Source: Mycolicibacterium wolinskyi (GTDB taxonomy: Bacteria > Actinomycetota > Actinomycetes > Mycobacteriales > Mycobacteriaceae). From it: a stretch of 64,000 bases of DNA. The stretch's first letter is position 1. Every line of letters begins with the position of its first letter. Shown piece by piece: positions 15,768-27,524 of the stretch. A program made the translations under genes and the position numbers. The stretch lies in the NCBI RefSeq assembly GCF_002101965.1, contig NZ_LQQA01000015.1:620001-684000 (forward strand), written 5' to 3'. Under the pieces are notes generated by a model, which did no database searches, was not told the DNA's origin, and saw only the letters and a program-made list of their open reading frames with translations.

Positions 15768-16985
15768 GTGACCACACTGCTCGTGGAGGACATCGGTCTC
15801 CTCGTGCACGGCGACGCGACGATCGCACCGGTGCGCGACACCACGCTGCTCATCGAGGACGGTCGCGTCGCGGGTATCGGCGTGGAGCACCCGAACCCCG
15901 ATCGGGTGCTGTCGGCAGCCGGGTTGACCGTGATGCCCGGCCTCGTGGACGGCCATGTGCACCCCACCTTCGGTGAATGGACGCCGGCCCAGAACTCGAT
16001 CGGGTGGATCGGCAACTACCTGCACGGCGGGACCACGTCGATGGTGTCGGCGGGCGAACTGCACATCCCTGGGCTCGACTTCGGCTCGCTGACACCCGAA
16101 CTCGTGCTCAGCATCGCGATCACGTCGAAGCACACGACCGGCCGCTCGCGGCCGTCGGGCGTCAAGGTCAACGCCGGAACGGTGCTGCTCGTGCCTGGCA
16201 TGACCGAAGAGCACTTCGACCGTGCGCACCGCGAAGGTATCGAGCACCTGAAATTCATCTTCTACGACTGGAACCGGTTGGGGGACGGCGAGGCTCAGCG
16301 CTACGTCGACTGGGCGCACGACCGTGGCATGACCGTCAAGATGCATTCGGGCGGGGTGTCTCGCTCGGGATCGAGCCGGGTCGCCGGCCGCGACGTCGCG
16401 GTCGCGGTACGCCCCGACGTCATCGGGCACATCTCCGGCGGCCCCATCCCGTCACCCGACGAGGACATCATCGGCATCATCGCCGATCTGCCGTCGGCCG
16501 CCATCGAGGTGTGCAGCTCGATGAACTACCGGGCCACGAAACTGGTGGCCGAGCAGCTCTCGGCGCGTGGTGAACTCAGCCGGCTGACCCTCGGGACCGA
16601 CACGCCTGGCGGCACCGGCGTCATCCCGCGCGGGATGTTGCGCAACATCTGCTTCCTGTCCTCGATCTGCGGTGTCGACCCGGTGGCCGCAGTCGCTGCC
16701 GCCACCGGCCAGACCGCCAAGGCACACGGCCTCGACACCGGTGTGCTGACCGAAGGAGCGCCTGCCGACCTGCTGGTCCTCGGACCGATCACCGGATCGA
16801 CCGCAGGTGACGGGTTGGAGTGCTTTGCCCTGGGCGACCTGCCTGGCATCGCAGCCGTGCTCGTCGACGGCGTTCCCCTGGTCAAGACCCGAAGCGAACA
16901 GACCCCACCGCCCAGCCGTGCGGTGAGCTGGCGCGGTGAATCCGTGCCGTCGGCGGCTCCGGCGCCGCGCACTGGCTGCTGCTGA
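15768..16985 (+). CDS. Enamidase-like amidohydrolase
   Basis: A 405-residue amidohydrolase with GTG at 15768 behind AGGGGG. Metal-site elements are HVHP near residue 64, KMHSGG, GHISGGP and LGTDTPGGTGVIPRG. From memory, this resembles the enamidase of bacterial nicotinate fermentation, which hydrolyses 1,4,5,6-tetrahydro-6-oxonicotinate to 2-formylglutarate; shared features include the HGGTTSM segment, SGVKV, RGMLRN and the TPP-containing C-terminus. The position of the bridging Glu appears to hold Lys (LKF), as in hydrolases with a carboxylated Lys. With a molybdenum hydroxylase upstream, hydrolytic opening of a nitrogen ring is the best guess. Confidence 0.82.
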   Translation: MTTLLVEDIGLLVHGDATIAPVRDTTLLIEDGRVAGIGVEHPNPDRVLSAAGLTVMPGLVDGHVHPTFGEWTPAQNSIGWIGNYLHGGTTSMVSAGELHIPGLDFGSLTPELVLSIAITSKHTTGRSRPSGVKVNAGTVLLVPGMTEEHFDRAHREGIEHLKFIFYDWNRLGDGEAQRYVDWAHDRGMTVKMHSGGVSRSGSSRVAGRDVAVAVRPDVIGHISGGPIPSPDEDIIGIIADLPSAAIEVCSSMNYRATKLVAEQLSARGELSRLTLGTDTPGGTGVIPRGMLRNICFLSSICGVDPVAAVAAATGQTAKAHGLDTGVLTEGAPADLLVLGPITGSTAGDGLECFALGDLPGIAAVLVDGVPLVKTRSEQTPPPSRAVSWRGESVPSAAPAPRTGCC

Positions 16986-17006
16986 ACCCGAACCACGACG
17001 AGAAAG

Positions 17007-18206
17007 ATGACAGATATGACTGCGTCCCAGCGTGTTTCCGAGCCCGTGACCGCCGATACGCTGATCGGAACCGAGGCGTTGCTCAGTGCCGAGGAACGCG
17101 AGATCCGCGACACCGTGCGATCTGTCGTCGACCGCCGGATCCGCCCGGACATCGCGACCTGGTACGAGGACGGCGAGCTACCGGCGCGCGAACTGGCCGT
17201 CGAACTCGGCAAACTGGGCCTGCTCGGCATGCACCTCAAGGGCTACGGGTGTGCCGGGACTTCGGCCGTGGCTTACGGTCTGGCCTGCCTTGAGCTCGAG
17301 GCGGGCGACTCCGGCATCCGCTCGCTGGTGAGCGTTCAGGGTTCACTGGCCATGTACGCGATCTACGCGTTCGGCAGCGACGAGCAGAAGAACCACTGGC
17401 TGCCCGACATGGCCACCGGTCACCGGATCGGCTGCTTCGGTCTCACCGAACCCGACCACGGGTCCAATCCGGCCGGGATGCGCACCCGTGCAACGCGTTC
17501 GGGTGACGACTGGATCCTCACCGGAACCAAGATGTGGATCACCAACGGTTCGGTCGCCGACGTCGCGGTGATCTGGGCGCGCACCGACGACGGCGTCCGC
17601 GGCTTCGTCGTCCCCACCGACACCCCGGGTTTCACGGCCAACACCATCAAATCCAAGATGTCCCTGCGGGCTTCGGTCACCAGCGAGCTCGTGCTCGACG
17701 GCGTGCGGCTGCCCGACAGCGCGCGGTTGCCCGGCGCGACGAGCCTCGGCGCGCCGCTGCGCTGCCTCAACGAAGCCCGGTTCGGCATCGTGTTCGGCGC
17801 CCTCGGAGCCGCCAGGGACTGTCTGGAAACCGCGCTCGACTACGCCAGATCACGCGAGCAGTTCGGCCGTCCGATCGGCGGCTTTCAGCTCACCCAACAG
17901 AAGCTCGCGGACATGACGCTCGAATACGGCAAAGGCTTCCTGCTGGCGCTGCACCTCGGCAGGCGCAAGGATGCCGGCGAGCTGATTCCCGACCAGGTCA
18001 GCCTCGGCAAGCTCAACAACGTCCGGGAGGCGATCGGCATCGCCCGCACGGCCCGCACGATCCTCGGTGCGAGCGGCATCACCGCCGAATACCCGGTGAT
18101 GCGCCACGCCAACAACCTCGAATCGGTATTGACCTACGAAGGCACCAGCGAGATGCATAGTCTGATCATCGGGCAGGCACTCACCGGAATCGGCGCGTTC
18201 CGCTGA
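17007..18206 (+). CDS. Glutaryl-CoA dehydrogenase-like acyl-CoA dehydrogenase
   Basis: A 399-residue flavoprotein closest in pattern to glutaryl-CoA dehydrogenase: SVQGSLAMYAIYAFGS, GCFGLTEPDHGSNP, KSKMSLRASVTSELVLDGV and the catalytic Glu in LTYEGTSEMHSLIIGQALTGI all follow that family. It would oxidise and decarboxylate glutaryl-CoA to crotonyl-CoA, or act on a related dicarboxylyl-CoA, passing electrons to ETF. Starts at 17007 and 17016 are both possible. It lies 21 bp after the amidohydrolase. With the CoA-transferase downstream it suggests that a C5 dicarboxylate is an intermediate. Confidence 0.88.
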   Translation: MTDMTASQRVSEPVTADTLIGTEALLSAEEREIRDTVRSVVDRRIRPDIATWYEDGELPARELAVELGKLGLLGMHLKGYGCAGTSAVAYGLACLELEAGDSGIRSLVSVQGSLAMYAIYAFGSDEQKNHWLPDMATGHRIGCFGLTEPDHGSNPAGMRTRATRSGDDWILTGTKMWITNGSVADVAVIWARTDDGVRGFVVPTDTPGFTANTIKSKMSLRASVTSELVLDGVRLPDSARLPGATSLGAPLRCLNEARFGIVFGALGAARDCLETALDYARSREQFGRPIGGFQLTQQKLADMTLEYGKGFLLALHLGRRKDAGELIPDQVSLGKLNNVREAIGIARTARTILGASGITAEYPVMRHANNLESVLTYEGTSEMHSLIIGQALTGIGAFR

Positions 18207-18255
18207 CGGCACAGCGACCGCATCGTTCAAACCAGCCGCGAGCTCAGGAGGCCAG

Positions 18256-20415
<2,160 letters not shown>

Positions 20416-20427
20416 TAGCTTGGCCGG

Positions 20428-21660
20428 ATGGCCGAACCTGTAACGCCGCCGGATTCCACCCGTCCGCTGGCCGGCGTGCGGATCATCGAGATCTCCAGCT
20501 TCGTCGCGGTGCCGCTGGCGGGCATGACCCTGGCTCAGCTCGGGGCTGAGGTGATCCGCGTCGACCCCATCGGCGGTGCCGCCGACTACCGGCGCTGGCC
20601 GGTGACCGAGCACGGCGACAGCATCTACTGGGCCGGGCTGAACAAGGGCAAGCGGTCGGTGGCCGCCGATCTGCGGTCCCCCGAGGGGCAGCAGCTGGTG
20701 TCACGCCTGATCGCCGAGAGCGGTGTGCTGATCACCAATGTCGCCGGGCGGCAATGGCATTCGTACGACACACTGAGCGCGCTGCGCGCGGACCTGATCC
20801 ACGTCGAGGTGTCCGGCCGGGCTGACGGCGGTACCGGCGTGGATTACACGGTCAACGCGGGGCTGGGTTTCCCGCTCGTCACCGGGCCTCCACAGCTGTC
20901 CACTCCGGTCAACCACGTGCTGCCGGCCTGGGATGTCAGCTGCGGACTGTACGTCGCGCTCGCGGTGAGTGCCGCGCTGCGCCACCGCGACGCCAGCGGT
21001 GAGGGCGCACGGATCAGCATCCCGCTGGAGAACGTCGCGCTTGCGACCGCGGGCAATCTGGGCTTCCTCACCGAGGTGATGGTCAACGGAACCTCGCGCG
21101 AACGCCTGGGCAACACCCTGTTCGGCACATACGGTCAGAACTTCACGAGCAGCGACGGCGTCGGCTTCATGCTCGTCGCGCTCACCGGCCGTCACTTCCG
21201 TGACCTCACCGAGGTCACCGGAACCACCAAAGCCGTTGCGGCACTTGCCGAGGCGCTCGGCGCGGATTTCGGGGACGAGGGCCAGCGCTACCTCCACCGC
21301 GACGCGCTGACCGGGCTGTTCACGCTGTGGTTCAGTGAGCACACCGGCGCCGAGATCACCGCCGCCCTGTCGGGAACCTCGGTGCTGTGGGAACGCTACC
21401 GCAGCTTCGCCGAGGTCGCAGACGACGAGAGGGTCACGGCCAACCCGTTGTTCCGCGAGCTGGACCAGCCGCGCATCGGGCGCTACCTCGCGCCGGGCCT
21501 GCCGGTTCAGATCGGCGGTGCCTACCCGCCGGCCGTCGCCGCGCCCGCGCTCGGAGACGACACCGCAGCCGTGCTCGCCGAACACCTGGGGCTGGACCCC
21601 GCCGAGATCGCCGCACTGACCGAATCCGGCACGGTGGCAACAGGTTCCGCAGAGAAGTGA
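20428..21660 (+). CDS. Family III (CaiB/BaiF) CoA-transferase
   Basis: A 410-residue CoA-transferase. The N-terminus LAGVRIIEISSFVAVPLAGMTLAQLGAEVIRVDP is typical, and the expected catalytic Asp is near residue 139 in GTGVDYTVNAG. These enzymes move CoA between two carboxylic acids through an aspartyl anhydride. Beside a glutaryl-CoA dehydrogenase homologue, activation of glutarate or a substituted glutarate is plausible, as for mitochondrial SUGCT (inference). It starts 12 bp after the E1 gene and its end overlaps the thioesterase start. Confidence 0.87.
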   Translation: MAEPVTPPDSTRPLAGVRIIEISSFVAVPLAGMTLAQLGAEVIRVDPIGGAADYRRWPVTEHGDSIYWAGLNKGKRSVAADLRSPEGQQLVSRLIAESGVLITNVAGRQWHSYDTLSALRADLIHVEVSGRADGGTGVDYTVNAGLGFPLVTGPPQLSTPVNHVLPAWDVSCGLYVALAVSAALRHRDASGEGARISIPLENVALATAGNLGFLTEVMVNGTSRERLGNTLFGTYGQNFTSSDGVGFMLVALTGRHFRDLTEVTGTTKAVAALAEALGADFGDEGQRYLHRDALTGLFTLWFSEHTGAEITAALSGTSVLWERYRSFAEVADDERVTANPLFRELDQPRIGRYLAPGLPVQIGGAYPPAVAAPALGDDTAAVLAEHLGLDPAEIAALTESGTVATGSAEK

Positions 21661-22460
21661 ACACACTGCTGCAACTGCTCGACGTCGCGGGCGATGGCGA
21701 TGTCTGGACCGGACGCGCCAGCGGACCGGCAGGCAAGCGAGCCTACGGCGGGCTGCTCGCAGCGCAGAGCCTGGCGGCGGCGTGCCGGACGGTGGACGGC
21801 GACCGGTCGCCGACCAACATGCACATGCAGTTCCTGCGCGGCGGCGACGCGGGAGAGCCCGCCGAATACCGCGTGCACCGCACCTATGACGGCCGCACCG
21901 CATCGGCGCGGCGTGTCGAAGCCTTCGAGCACGGAAGGATGCTGACGACGGCCACGGTGTCGTTCGCGACGCCACTGCCCGGCCCGGCGCACGGCCACCG
22001 TGCCGACCTGCCGCACGATCCCGAATCGCTGCCGCGCACCGGGCCGCCCGGCCCTGCGCCGTCACTTCCGCTGGACGAACTCGACATCCGGATCGCCGAC
22101 GACGGTTCGAGTGGCGAGTTCGTGCGGCGGTTCTGGTGGCGGGTCACGACCGCCCTGCCCGATGACCCGACGCTGCACAGGTTGGCGGCGGTGTATGTCA
22201 CCGACCTGTACGGGATCGATCCGGCGCTGGCCGTGCACGGCCACAGCATGCGGTCGCGCAGCCACCGCAGCGGGACCACCGATTCGTCGATCTGGTTTCA
22301 CCGCCCGGTGCGGGCCGACGCGTGGAACCTGTTGGAGCAAACCTCACCGGCGGCCGCGCGTGGTCGCGGGATCATCACCTCGAGCCTGATCGGCGTCGAC
22401 GGCACCATCGCCGCCACGCTGGTGCAGGAGGGGCTCGTGGCCGATCGCACGCCGGACTGA
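21657..22460 (+). CDS. TesB-like acyl-CoA thioesterase
   Basis: A 267-residue double-hotdog protein from the GTG at 21657, overlapping the CoA-transferase stop by 4 bp. AYGGLLAAQSLAAACRTV, PTNMHMQFLRGGD and RTYDGRTASARRVEAF in the first half and DSSIWFHRPVRADAWNLLEQ in the second match type II thioesterases. It would hydrolyse an acyl-CoA, perhaps relieving CoA trapping. Its last 117 bp overlap the 3' end of the convergent adenylation/acyltransferase gene, an unusually long overlap. Confidence 0.85.
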   Translation: MNTLLQLLDVAGDGDVWTGRASGPAGKRAYGGLLAAQSLAAACRTVDGDRSPTNMHMQFLRGGDAGEPAEYRVHRTYDGRTASARRVEAFEHGRMLTTATVSFATPLPGPAHGHRADLPHDPESLPRTGPPGPAPSLPLDELDIRIADDGSSGEFVRRFWWRVTTALPDDPTLHRLAAVYVTDLYGIDPALAVHGHSMRSRSHRSGTTDSSIWFHRPVRADAWNLLEQTSPAAARGRGIITSSLIGVDGTIAATLVQEGLVADRTPD

Positions 22461-24923
22461 CCGGCCCGCCCACCACTTCCGTGCCGAGGTCACGAGATAG
22501 GTGAGGGCACACCCGACGATCAGCGACGCCAGCACTCCGACCGCGGGGTGCCCGTCGAACAGCGGGTACACCTGGTAGTGCGTGAGGTAGATGTAGAGCG
22601 AAGCCTCCGCCAGCACCCCGCACGCGGCCGTCACCACCGGCGGGCAGCGCAATGCCGGCAACCAGATCAGGAGCGCAAAACCGGCCAGCACCAGCGCCTC
22701 CCGATGACTGTTGCCGAAATAGCCGTGCAAACCGACCGCCACTGCCACCGTGACCACCGCGCGCTGCCAGGTGTTGACGGCCTTGGCGGCCGCCCAGCCC
22801 ACTGCGAAGAACCAGAAGGCCAATACCGTGAACCACGCCTCACGCCCCAGGCCGAACCCGGCCAGGTCGTAACGCAGCGCGAGCCCGAACACCAGGAACG
22901 CCGCCGCGAATGCGAAGGGCCGGTGCCGTTCCCAACGGTCGACGCCCGGTAGCCAGCACACCACGGCCAGTCCCACGAGGATCCAGACCAGCACCTCCAC
23001 GAACCACAGCCGACCCGCGGTCATGCTGTCGGGCGGCCCGAGGAACTTGTTGGCCAGCAACAGATTCGACAGGTGGTAGTCATCGGTGATCACCAGGGCG
23101 ATGGCGACCCACACGATCGACGGCACCGCAACCCACGCGATCGTGCTGCGCAGGTGCCGCAGACGCTGAGTGCGCGACACCGGCGTCAAGCAGAAACGCC
23201 CGAAGTTGAAACCGGCGACACCGAGCAGCAGATGGGCGCCGCCCCACAACTTGAACAGGTCGGCGTGCGAACCGACGATCAGGATGATCGCTGCCGCGCG
23301 CAGCGCGATGCTGGTCTCGACCGTCGAGGTCCAGCGGCGCCGCGGTGCGGAGAGCCGTTCGAGTTCGGCGAGCGTCATGCGATGCCAGTTCGCCGGGAGT
23401 CGGCCGAGCGCGCGCTCCAGCCGCACCGACATCGCCACATAGGACAGCGAGTTTCCGCCGAGGTCGACGAAACTGGCGTGCGGGTCGATGGCGGCGCGGT
23501 CGGTCTGCAACACCTCGGCGAACAGCGCGCGAAGGTCGGTGCCGTCGGTGCTGGTTGTCGCGCGGCCGACGAGCTTGCGCACCGCGGGGTAATCCGGTTT
23601 GCCCGAGGGCAGCGTCGGCAGGTCGGCGACCACTGCCGCGCGCACGGCCGCCGCGGGAACGGCAGCCGCCGTCGCGGCGAGCTGCTGCACGTGCCGGATG
23701 TCGTGATGGCCTGCCGCGGCGACGGCGATGGCGTCGTCGTCGCCGGTGCACAGTGCTGTCACACCGTGTTCGGACAACGCGGTCTCCACCCGCTGCAGAT
23801 CGATCCGCAGACCGTACAGTTTCACGAAACGGCTTTTCCTGCCGACGATCTCGTACAGTCCGTCCGGCCCGCGGCGTGCGATGTCGCCGGTACGCAGTTC
23901 GTCGACGGTGCGGCCGAGCGCGAGGTCGTCGAGTCGTTGTGCGTAGCCGAGCATCACGTTCGGCCCGCGATAGACCAGCTCGCCGGTGCCGTCGGGCCAC
24001 CCGTCGAGCGGGTCGATGCGGAACTCGCCGCCCGGTATCGGCCTGCCGATCGCCTCCGGCCGTGAGTGCGCGAATTCCGGTGGCAGATAAGCCATCCTGG
24101 CTGTCGCCTCGGTGGCGCCGTACATCACGAAGACCTGCCAGCCACGCTGCTCCCCGAGGGTCGCGAGGTCGCGGACCAGTTCGGGTGCGAGCCGTCCGCC
24201 CGCCTGGGTGACATAGCGCAGATGGGGGAGTGGCATCGCGTCGAAGCCGATGCGGTCGAGCAGGTCGAACGTGTGCGGTACACCGGCGAAGCTCGTGCCG
24301 CGATGGTCGGCGAACAGCTGCCAGAACTCATCGTCGACCACCGATCGGTCGGTGAGGATCAGAGTCGCCCCCGACAGCAGGTGGCTGTTGACGACCGAGA
24401 GGCCGTAGCAGTAGTGCATGGGCAATGTCGTTGCGGCCCGGTCGGTCTCGCGGATATCGAGGTAGTCGGCGATCGCGGCGGCATTGCTCAGCAGGTTCGT
24501 GTGCGACAAGCGCACGAGCTTCGGTGACCCGGTGCTGCCCGAGGTCGACATCAGCAGCGCGAGGTCGTCGTGCATCCGGTGCGCGCTCGTGCGCCGTCGA
24601 TGGTGAACTCCGGCCGCGTCGACCACGGTGTCGGGTGAGTAGGTCTGGGTGATCGCCGAGTGGTCGCCGCCGGCCGGCACGGGCAATGCCACGTGTCCGC
24701 CGTCGAGCGCGCCGAGGTAGTGGACCAGGGTGGTGAGATCGTTGCGTGTCTCGAGCAGCACGAGCCGTCGCCCTGGCCCGATGGCGGCGACGGCCGCCGA
24801 TACCCGATCGGCGAGCTCCCGATAGGTAACGCGCTCGAACTCGGTGAACACCGCAATCCGGTCACCGTGCCGGCGCAGCGCGTCGGAAAGGGAGTTCGAG
24901 GCCGACTGCATCACATCCGGCAA
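22344..24923 (-). CDS. Fusion: adenylation domain, carrier protein and membrane acyltransferase-3-like domain
   Basis: An 859-residue protein from the ATG at 24923. Residues 1-450 are an AMP-forming acyl/amino acid adenylation domain: MSTSGSTGSPK (125-135), YGATEAT (268-274), RTGD (344-347) and the catalytic Lys at 442 in PSGKPDY. Residues 460-525 are a carrier domain with the phosphopantetheine Ser at 492 in LGGNSLS. The rest, about 535-830, has roughly ten hydrophobic segments with a GSHADLF motif, like acyltransferase-3 proteins. It probably activates an acid, loads it on its own carrier arm and transfers it to a cell-surface or lipid acceptor. The acid and acceptor are unknown. It stands alone, divergent from the sulfatase. 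Confidence 0.82.
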   Translation of the reverse strand: MPDVMQSASNSLSDALRRHGDRIAVFTEFERVTYRELADRVSAAVAAIGPGRRLVLLETRNDLTTLVHYLGALDGGHVALPVPAGGDHSAITQTYSPDTVVDAAGVHHRRRTSAHRMHDDLALLMSTSGSTGSPKLVRLSHTNLLSNAAAIADYLDIRETDRAATTLPMHYCYGLSVVNSHLLSGATLILTDRSVVDDEFWQLFADHRGTSFAGVPHTFDLLDRIGFDAMPLPHLRYVTQAGGRLAPELVRDLATLGEQRGWQVFVMYGATEATARMAYLPPEFAHSRPEAIGRPIPGGEFRIDPLDGWPDGTGELVYRGPNVMLGYAQRLDDLALGRTVDELRTGDIARRGPDGLYEIVGRKSRFVKLYGLRIDLQRVETALSEHGVTALCTGDDDAIAVAAAGHHDIRHVQQLAATAAAVPAAAVRAAVVADLPTLPSGKPDYPAVRKLVGRATTSTDGTDLRALFAEVLQTDRAAIDPHASFVDLGGNSLSYVAMSVRLERALGRLPANWHRMTLAELERLSAPRRRWTSTVETSIALRAAAIILIVGSHADLFKLWGGAHLLLGVAGFNFGRFCLTPVSRTQRLRHLRSTIAWVAVPSIVWVAIALVITDDYHLSNLLLANKFLGPPDSMTAGRLWFVEVLVWILVGLAVVCWLPGVDRWERHRPFAFAAAFLVFGLALRYDLAGFGLGREAWFTVLAFWFFAVGWAAAKAVNTWQRAVVTVAVAVGLHGYFGNSHREALVLAGFALLIWLPALRCPPVVTAACGVLAEASLYIYLTHYQVYPLFDGHPAVGVLASLIVGCALTYLVTSARKWWAGRSVRRAIGHEPLLHQRGGDGAVDADQARGDDPATTRGRR

Positions 24924-25062
24924 ACCCTTCCGTGTCGCGCGTATCTATCGACTTTACCGGCGCCGCCGATACCCGGAGACGTCATGCGGGAAGCCGCTGC
25001 GACCGGATGTCCGTACGGTAGTAAGCGCGGCTAGCTAACCCGTCCAGCGCTCGAGGAGGCAC

Positions 25063-27405
25063 ATGGTGGAATTCGACGGCACGGTCTGCGAGGACATCAG
25101 GGACTCGGTGCCCGACTGGGCGCCCTACCGGGGTGCCACCGCACCCGCGGGCGCGCCGAACGTCCTGTATCTGCTGTGGGACGACACGGGCATCGCGACC
25201 TGGGATTGCTACGGCGGCCTCGTCGAGATGCCCAACATGTCGCGCATCGCCGACCGCGGAATCCGGTTGACGCAGTTCCACACCACCGCGTTGTGTTCGC
25301 CGACCCGCGCCTCGCTTCTCACCGGGCGTAACCCGACCTCGGTCGGGGTGGCTTCCGTACTGAATCTGGCCGACGGATATCCCGGGCACAACGGGCGCAT
25401 CCCCGCCGAGACCGCGCTGATGTCGGAAGTGCTGGCCGAACGGGGATGGTCGACATATGCCGTCGGAAAGTGGCACCTCACACCGCTCGAGGATTGCCAC
25501 GCCGCGGGGTCACGCCGCTACTGGCCGTTGAACCGCGGATTCGACCGGTTCTACGGATTCCTCGACGGTATGACCGACCAGTGGTACCCGAGCCTCGTCC
25601 GGGACAACCAGCCGATCGACCCACCGTCCACCCCGGAGCAGGGCTATCACCTGTCGAAGGATCTCGCCGACAACGCCATCGGCTTTCTGCGCGACCACCG
25701 CGCGGCCGCGCCGGACAAGCCCTGGTTCATGTACCTGTGTCCGGGCGCCGGGCACTCGCCGCACCAGGTCTTTCCCGAATGGGCCGACAAATACCGCGGC
25801 CGTTTCGACATGGGCTACGAGCAGTACCGCGAGCTCGCACTGGCCAATCAGAAGAAGCTCGGCCTGGTGCCGCCCGAAACCGAACTGTCCCCGATGAATC
25901 CGTACGCCGGAGCCACCAGCCCGGACGGCATACCGTGGCCCGAGCACGAGAACGTCCGGCCGTGGGACTCGCTGTCGGACGATGACAAACGCGTATCCTG
26001 CCGGATGGCCGAGGTGTTCGCCGGATTCCTCAGCTATACCGATGCGCAGATCGGACGGGTGCTCGACTACCTGGAAGACACCGGGCAGCTGGACAACACG
26101 ATCGTCGTCATCATGTCCGACAACGGGGCCAGCGGCGAGGGCGGCCCGATGGGAGCCATCGACGAATCCGTACCCATGTTCGGCAGCGCCGACACGACCC
26201 GGGAAGGGCTGCGGCTCTACGACGAACTCGGCGGACCGGCAACGCAGCTCAACTACTCGAACGGTTGGGCGATGGCGTTCAACACGCCGTACAAGCTGTT
26301 CAAGCGCTACGCCTCGCACGAGGGCGGGATCGCGGATCCGTGCGTGATCTCCTGGCCGGCCGGGCTGTCACCGCGGGGCGCGGTGCGCGATCACTATGCC
26401 CACGTCAGTGACGTGACGCCGACGGTCTACGACCTGCTGGGCATCACCGATGTGGGCGAAGTCAAGGGCATCGCGCAGCGGCCGCTGGAGGGCGTCAGTT
26501 TCGCTGCGGCCCTGCACGATCCGGCCGGTGGGACGGTCAAGGACACGCAGTTCTATTCGATGATGGGCACCCGCGGAATCTGGCACGACGGGTGGTTCGC
26601 CAACACCGTGCACCCGCCGACGTGTGCGGGTCCGCGGGGCTGGTCGCAGTTCGATCAGGATCGCTGGGAACTGTTCCGGATCGAAGCCGATCGCAGCCAG
26701 ATCCACGATCTCGCGGCCGAGCATCCCGACAAGCTGGCCGAGCTCAAGGCGTTGTGGCACGAGAAAGCTGTTGAATACCAGGCGTTTCCGCTCAGCGATC
26801 TGAGCACCGGGGAACTCATCGGCCGGGGTGCGGCCACCGCCGCGGCGCCGTCGCCGCGCGTGGTTTATTACGCAGGCACGCCGGCGGGGCACACGTCGTT
26901 TCGCGGGCTGGTCCGGGGCCGGTCATTCGTGGTGACCGCGGTGGTCACGGTCGAAAGTGACGCCGCAGCGGGAGTGTTGTTCTCGCAAGGCAACCGGTCG
27001 GGCGGCCAGGTGCTGTTCCTCCAGGGCACGCGCCTCCGATACGTCTGCAATGTCGGCGGCGTCGAGCGCGCCGTCACATCCGATGAGCCGATTACGGTGG
27101 GGCGGCATGTTTTCCGTGCGGAATTCACGCGGACCGGATCGATCGACGGAACCTTCGGCATGATCGGGGACGTCGTGCTGTCGGTCGACGACCGTGTCGT
27201 CGGCGCGGCCGAGGGCGTCGCGATCAACGGTCTCGACATCATGCAGACCGTGTCGGCGGGCCGCAGTGTCGTGTACTCGGTGTCGTCGGTATTCGACTCG
27301 CCGTATCCGCTCACGGGCGGCGTGCTGGACCACGTCACCGTCGACTTCGCCGGGGACGCCGCGGGCGCGGGCGGAGTGCTCGACGTGGCGTTTCAGCGCG
27401 ACTGA
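25063..27405 (+). CDS. Arylsulfatase (type I sulfatase)
   Basis: A 780-residue sulfatase. The formylglycine signature is CSPTR with the modified Cys at residue 78 followed by ASLLTGR; metal-binding residues include WDD near 39-41 and SDNGASGEGG around 350. GKWHLTP is also typical. It hydrolyses a sulfate ester with calcium once Cys is converted to formylglycine by an FGE encoded elsewhere. The C-terminal 190 residues or so are predicted beta-rich and are usual for this long actinobacterial type. No export signal is evident. ATG at 25063 follows GAGGAGG. Confidence 0.9.
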   Translation: MVEFDGTVCEDIRDSVPDWAPYRGATAPAGAPNVLYLLWDDTGIATWDCYGGLVEMPNMSRIADRGIRLTQFHTTALCSPTRASLLTGRNPTSVGVASVLNLADGYPGHNGRIPAETALMSEVLAERGWSTYAVGKWHLTPLEDCHAAGSRRYWPLNRGFDRFYGFLDGMTDQWYPSLVRDNQPIDPPSTPEQGYHLSKDLADNAIGFLRDHRAAAPDKPWFMYLCPGAGHSPHQVFPEWADKYRGRFDMGYEQYRELALANQKKLGLVPPETELSPMNPYAGATSPDGIPWPEHENVRPWDSLSDDDKRVSCRMAEVFAGFLSYTDAQIGRVLDYLEDTGQLDNTIVVIMSDNGASGEGGPMGAIDESVPMFGSADTTREGLRLYDELGGPATQLNYSNGWAMAFNTPYKLFKRYASHEGGIADPCVISWPAGLSPRGAVRDHYAHVSDVTPTVYDLLGITDVGEVKGIAQRPLEGVSFAAALHDPAGGTVKDTQFYSMMGTRGIWHDGWFANTVHPPTCAGPRGWSQFDQDRWELFRIEADRSQIHDLAAEHPDKLAELKALWHEKAVEYQAFPLSDLSTGELIGRGAATAAAPSPRVVYYAGTPAGHTSFRGLVRGRSFVVTAVVTVESDAAAGVLFSQGNRSGGQVLFLQGTRLRYVCNVGGVERAVTSDEPITVGRHVFRAEFTRTGSIDGTFGMIGDVVLSVDDRVVGAAEGVAINGLDIMQTVSAGRSVVYSVSSVFDSPYPLTGGVLDHVTVDFAGDAAGAGGVLDVAFQRD

Positions 27406-27524
27406 CGGCGAGGTGCCGATGTCCGACCCGCGAACCCTGTGGATGAAGTCAAGGTTGGGGATAACCCGGTGAGTTGAGCCCGTTTCGGGCCGGATCTGTC
27501 GGACCGTGGCCGCACGGTGTCGAC

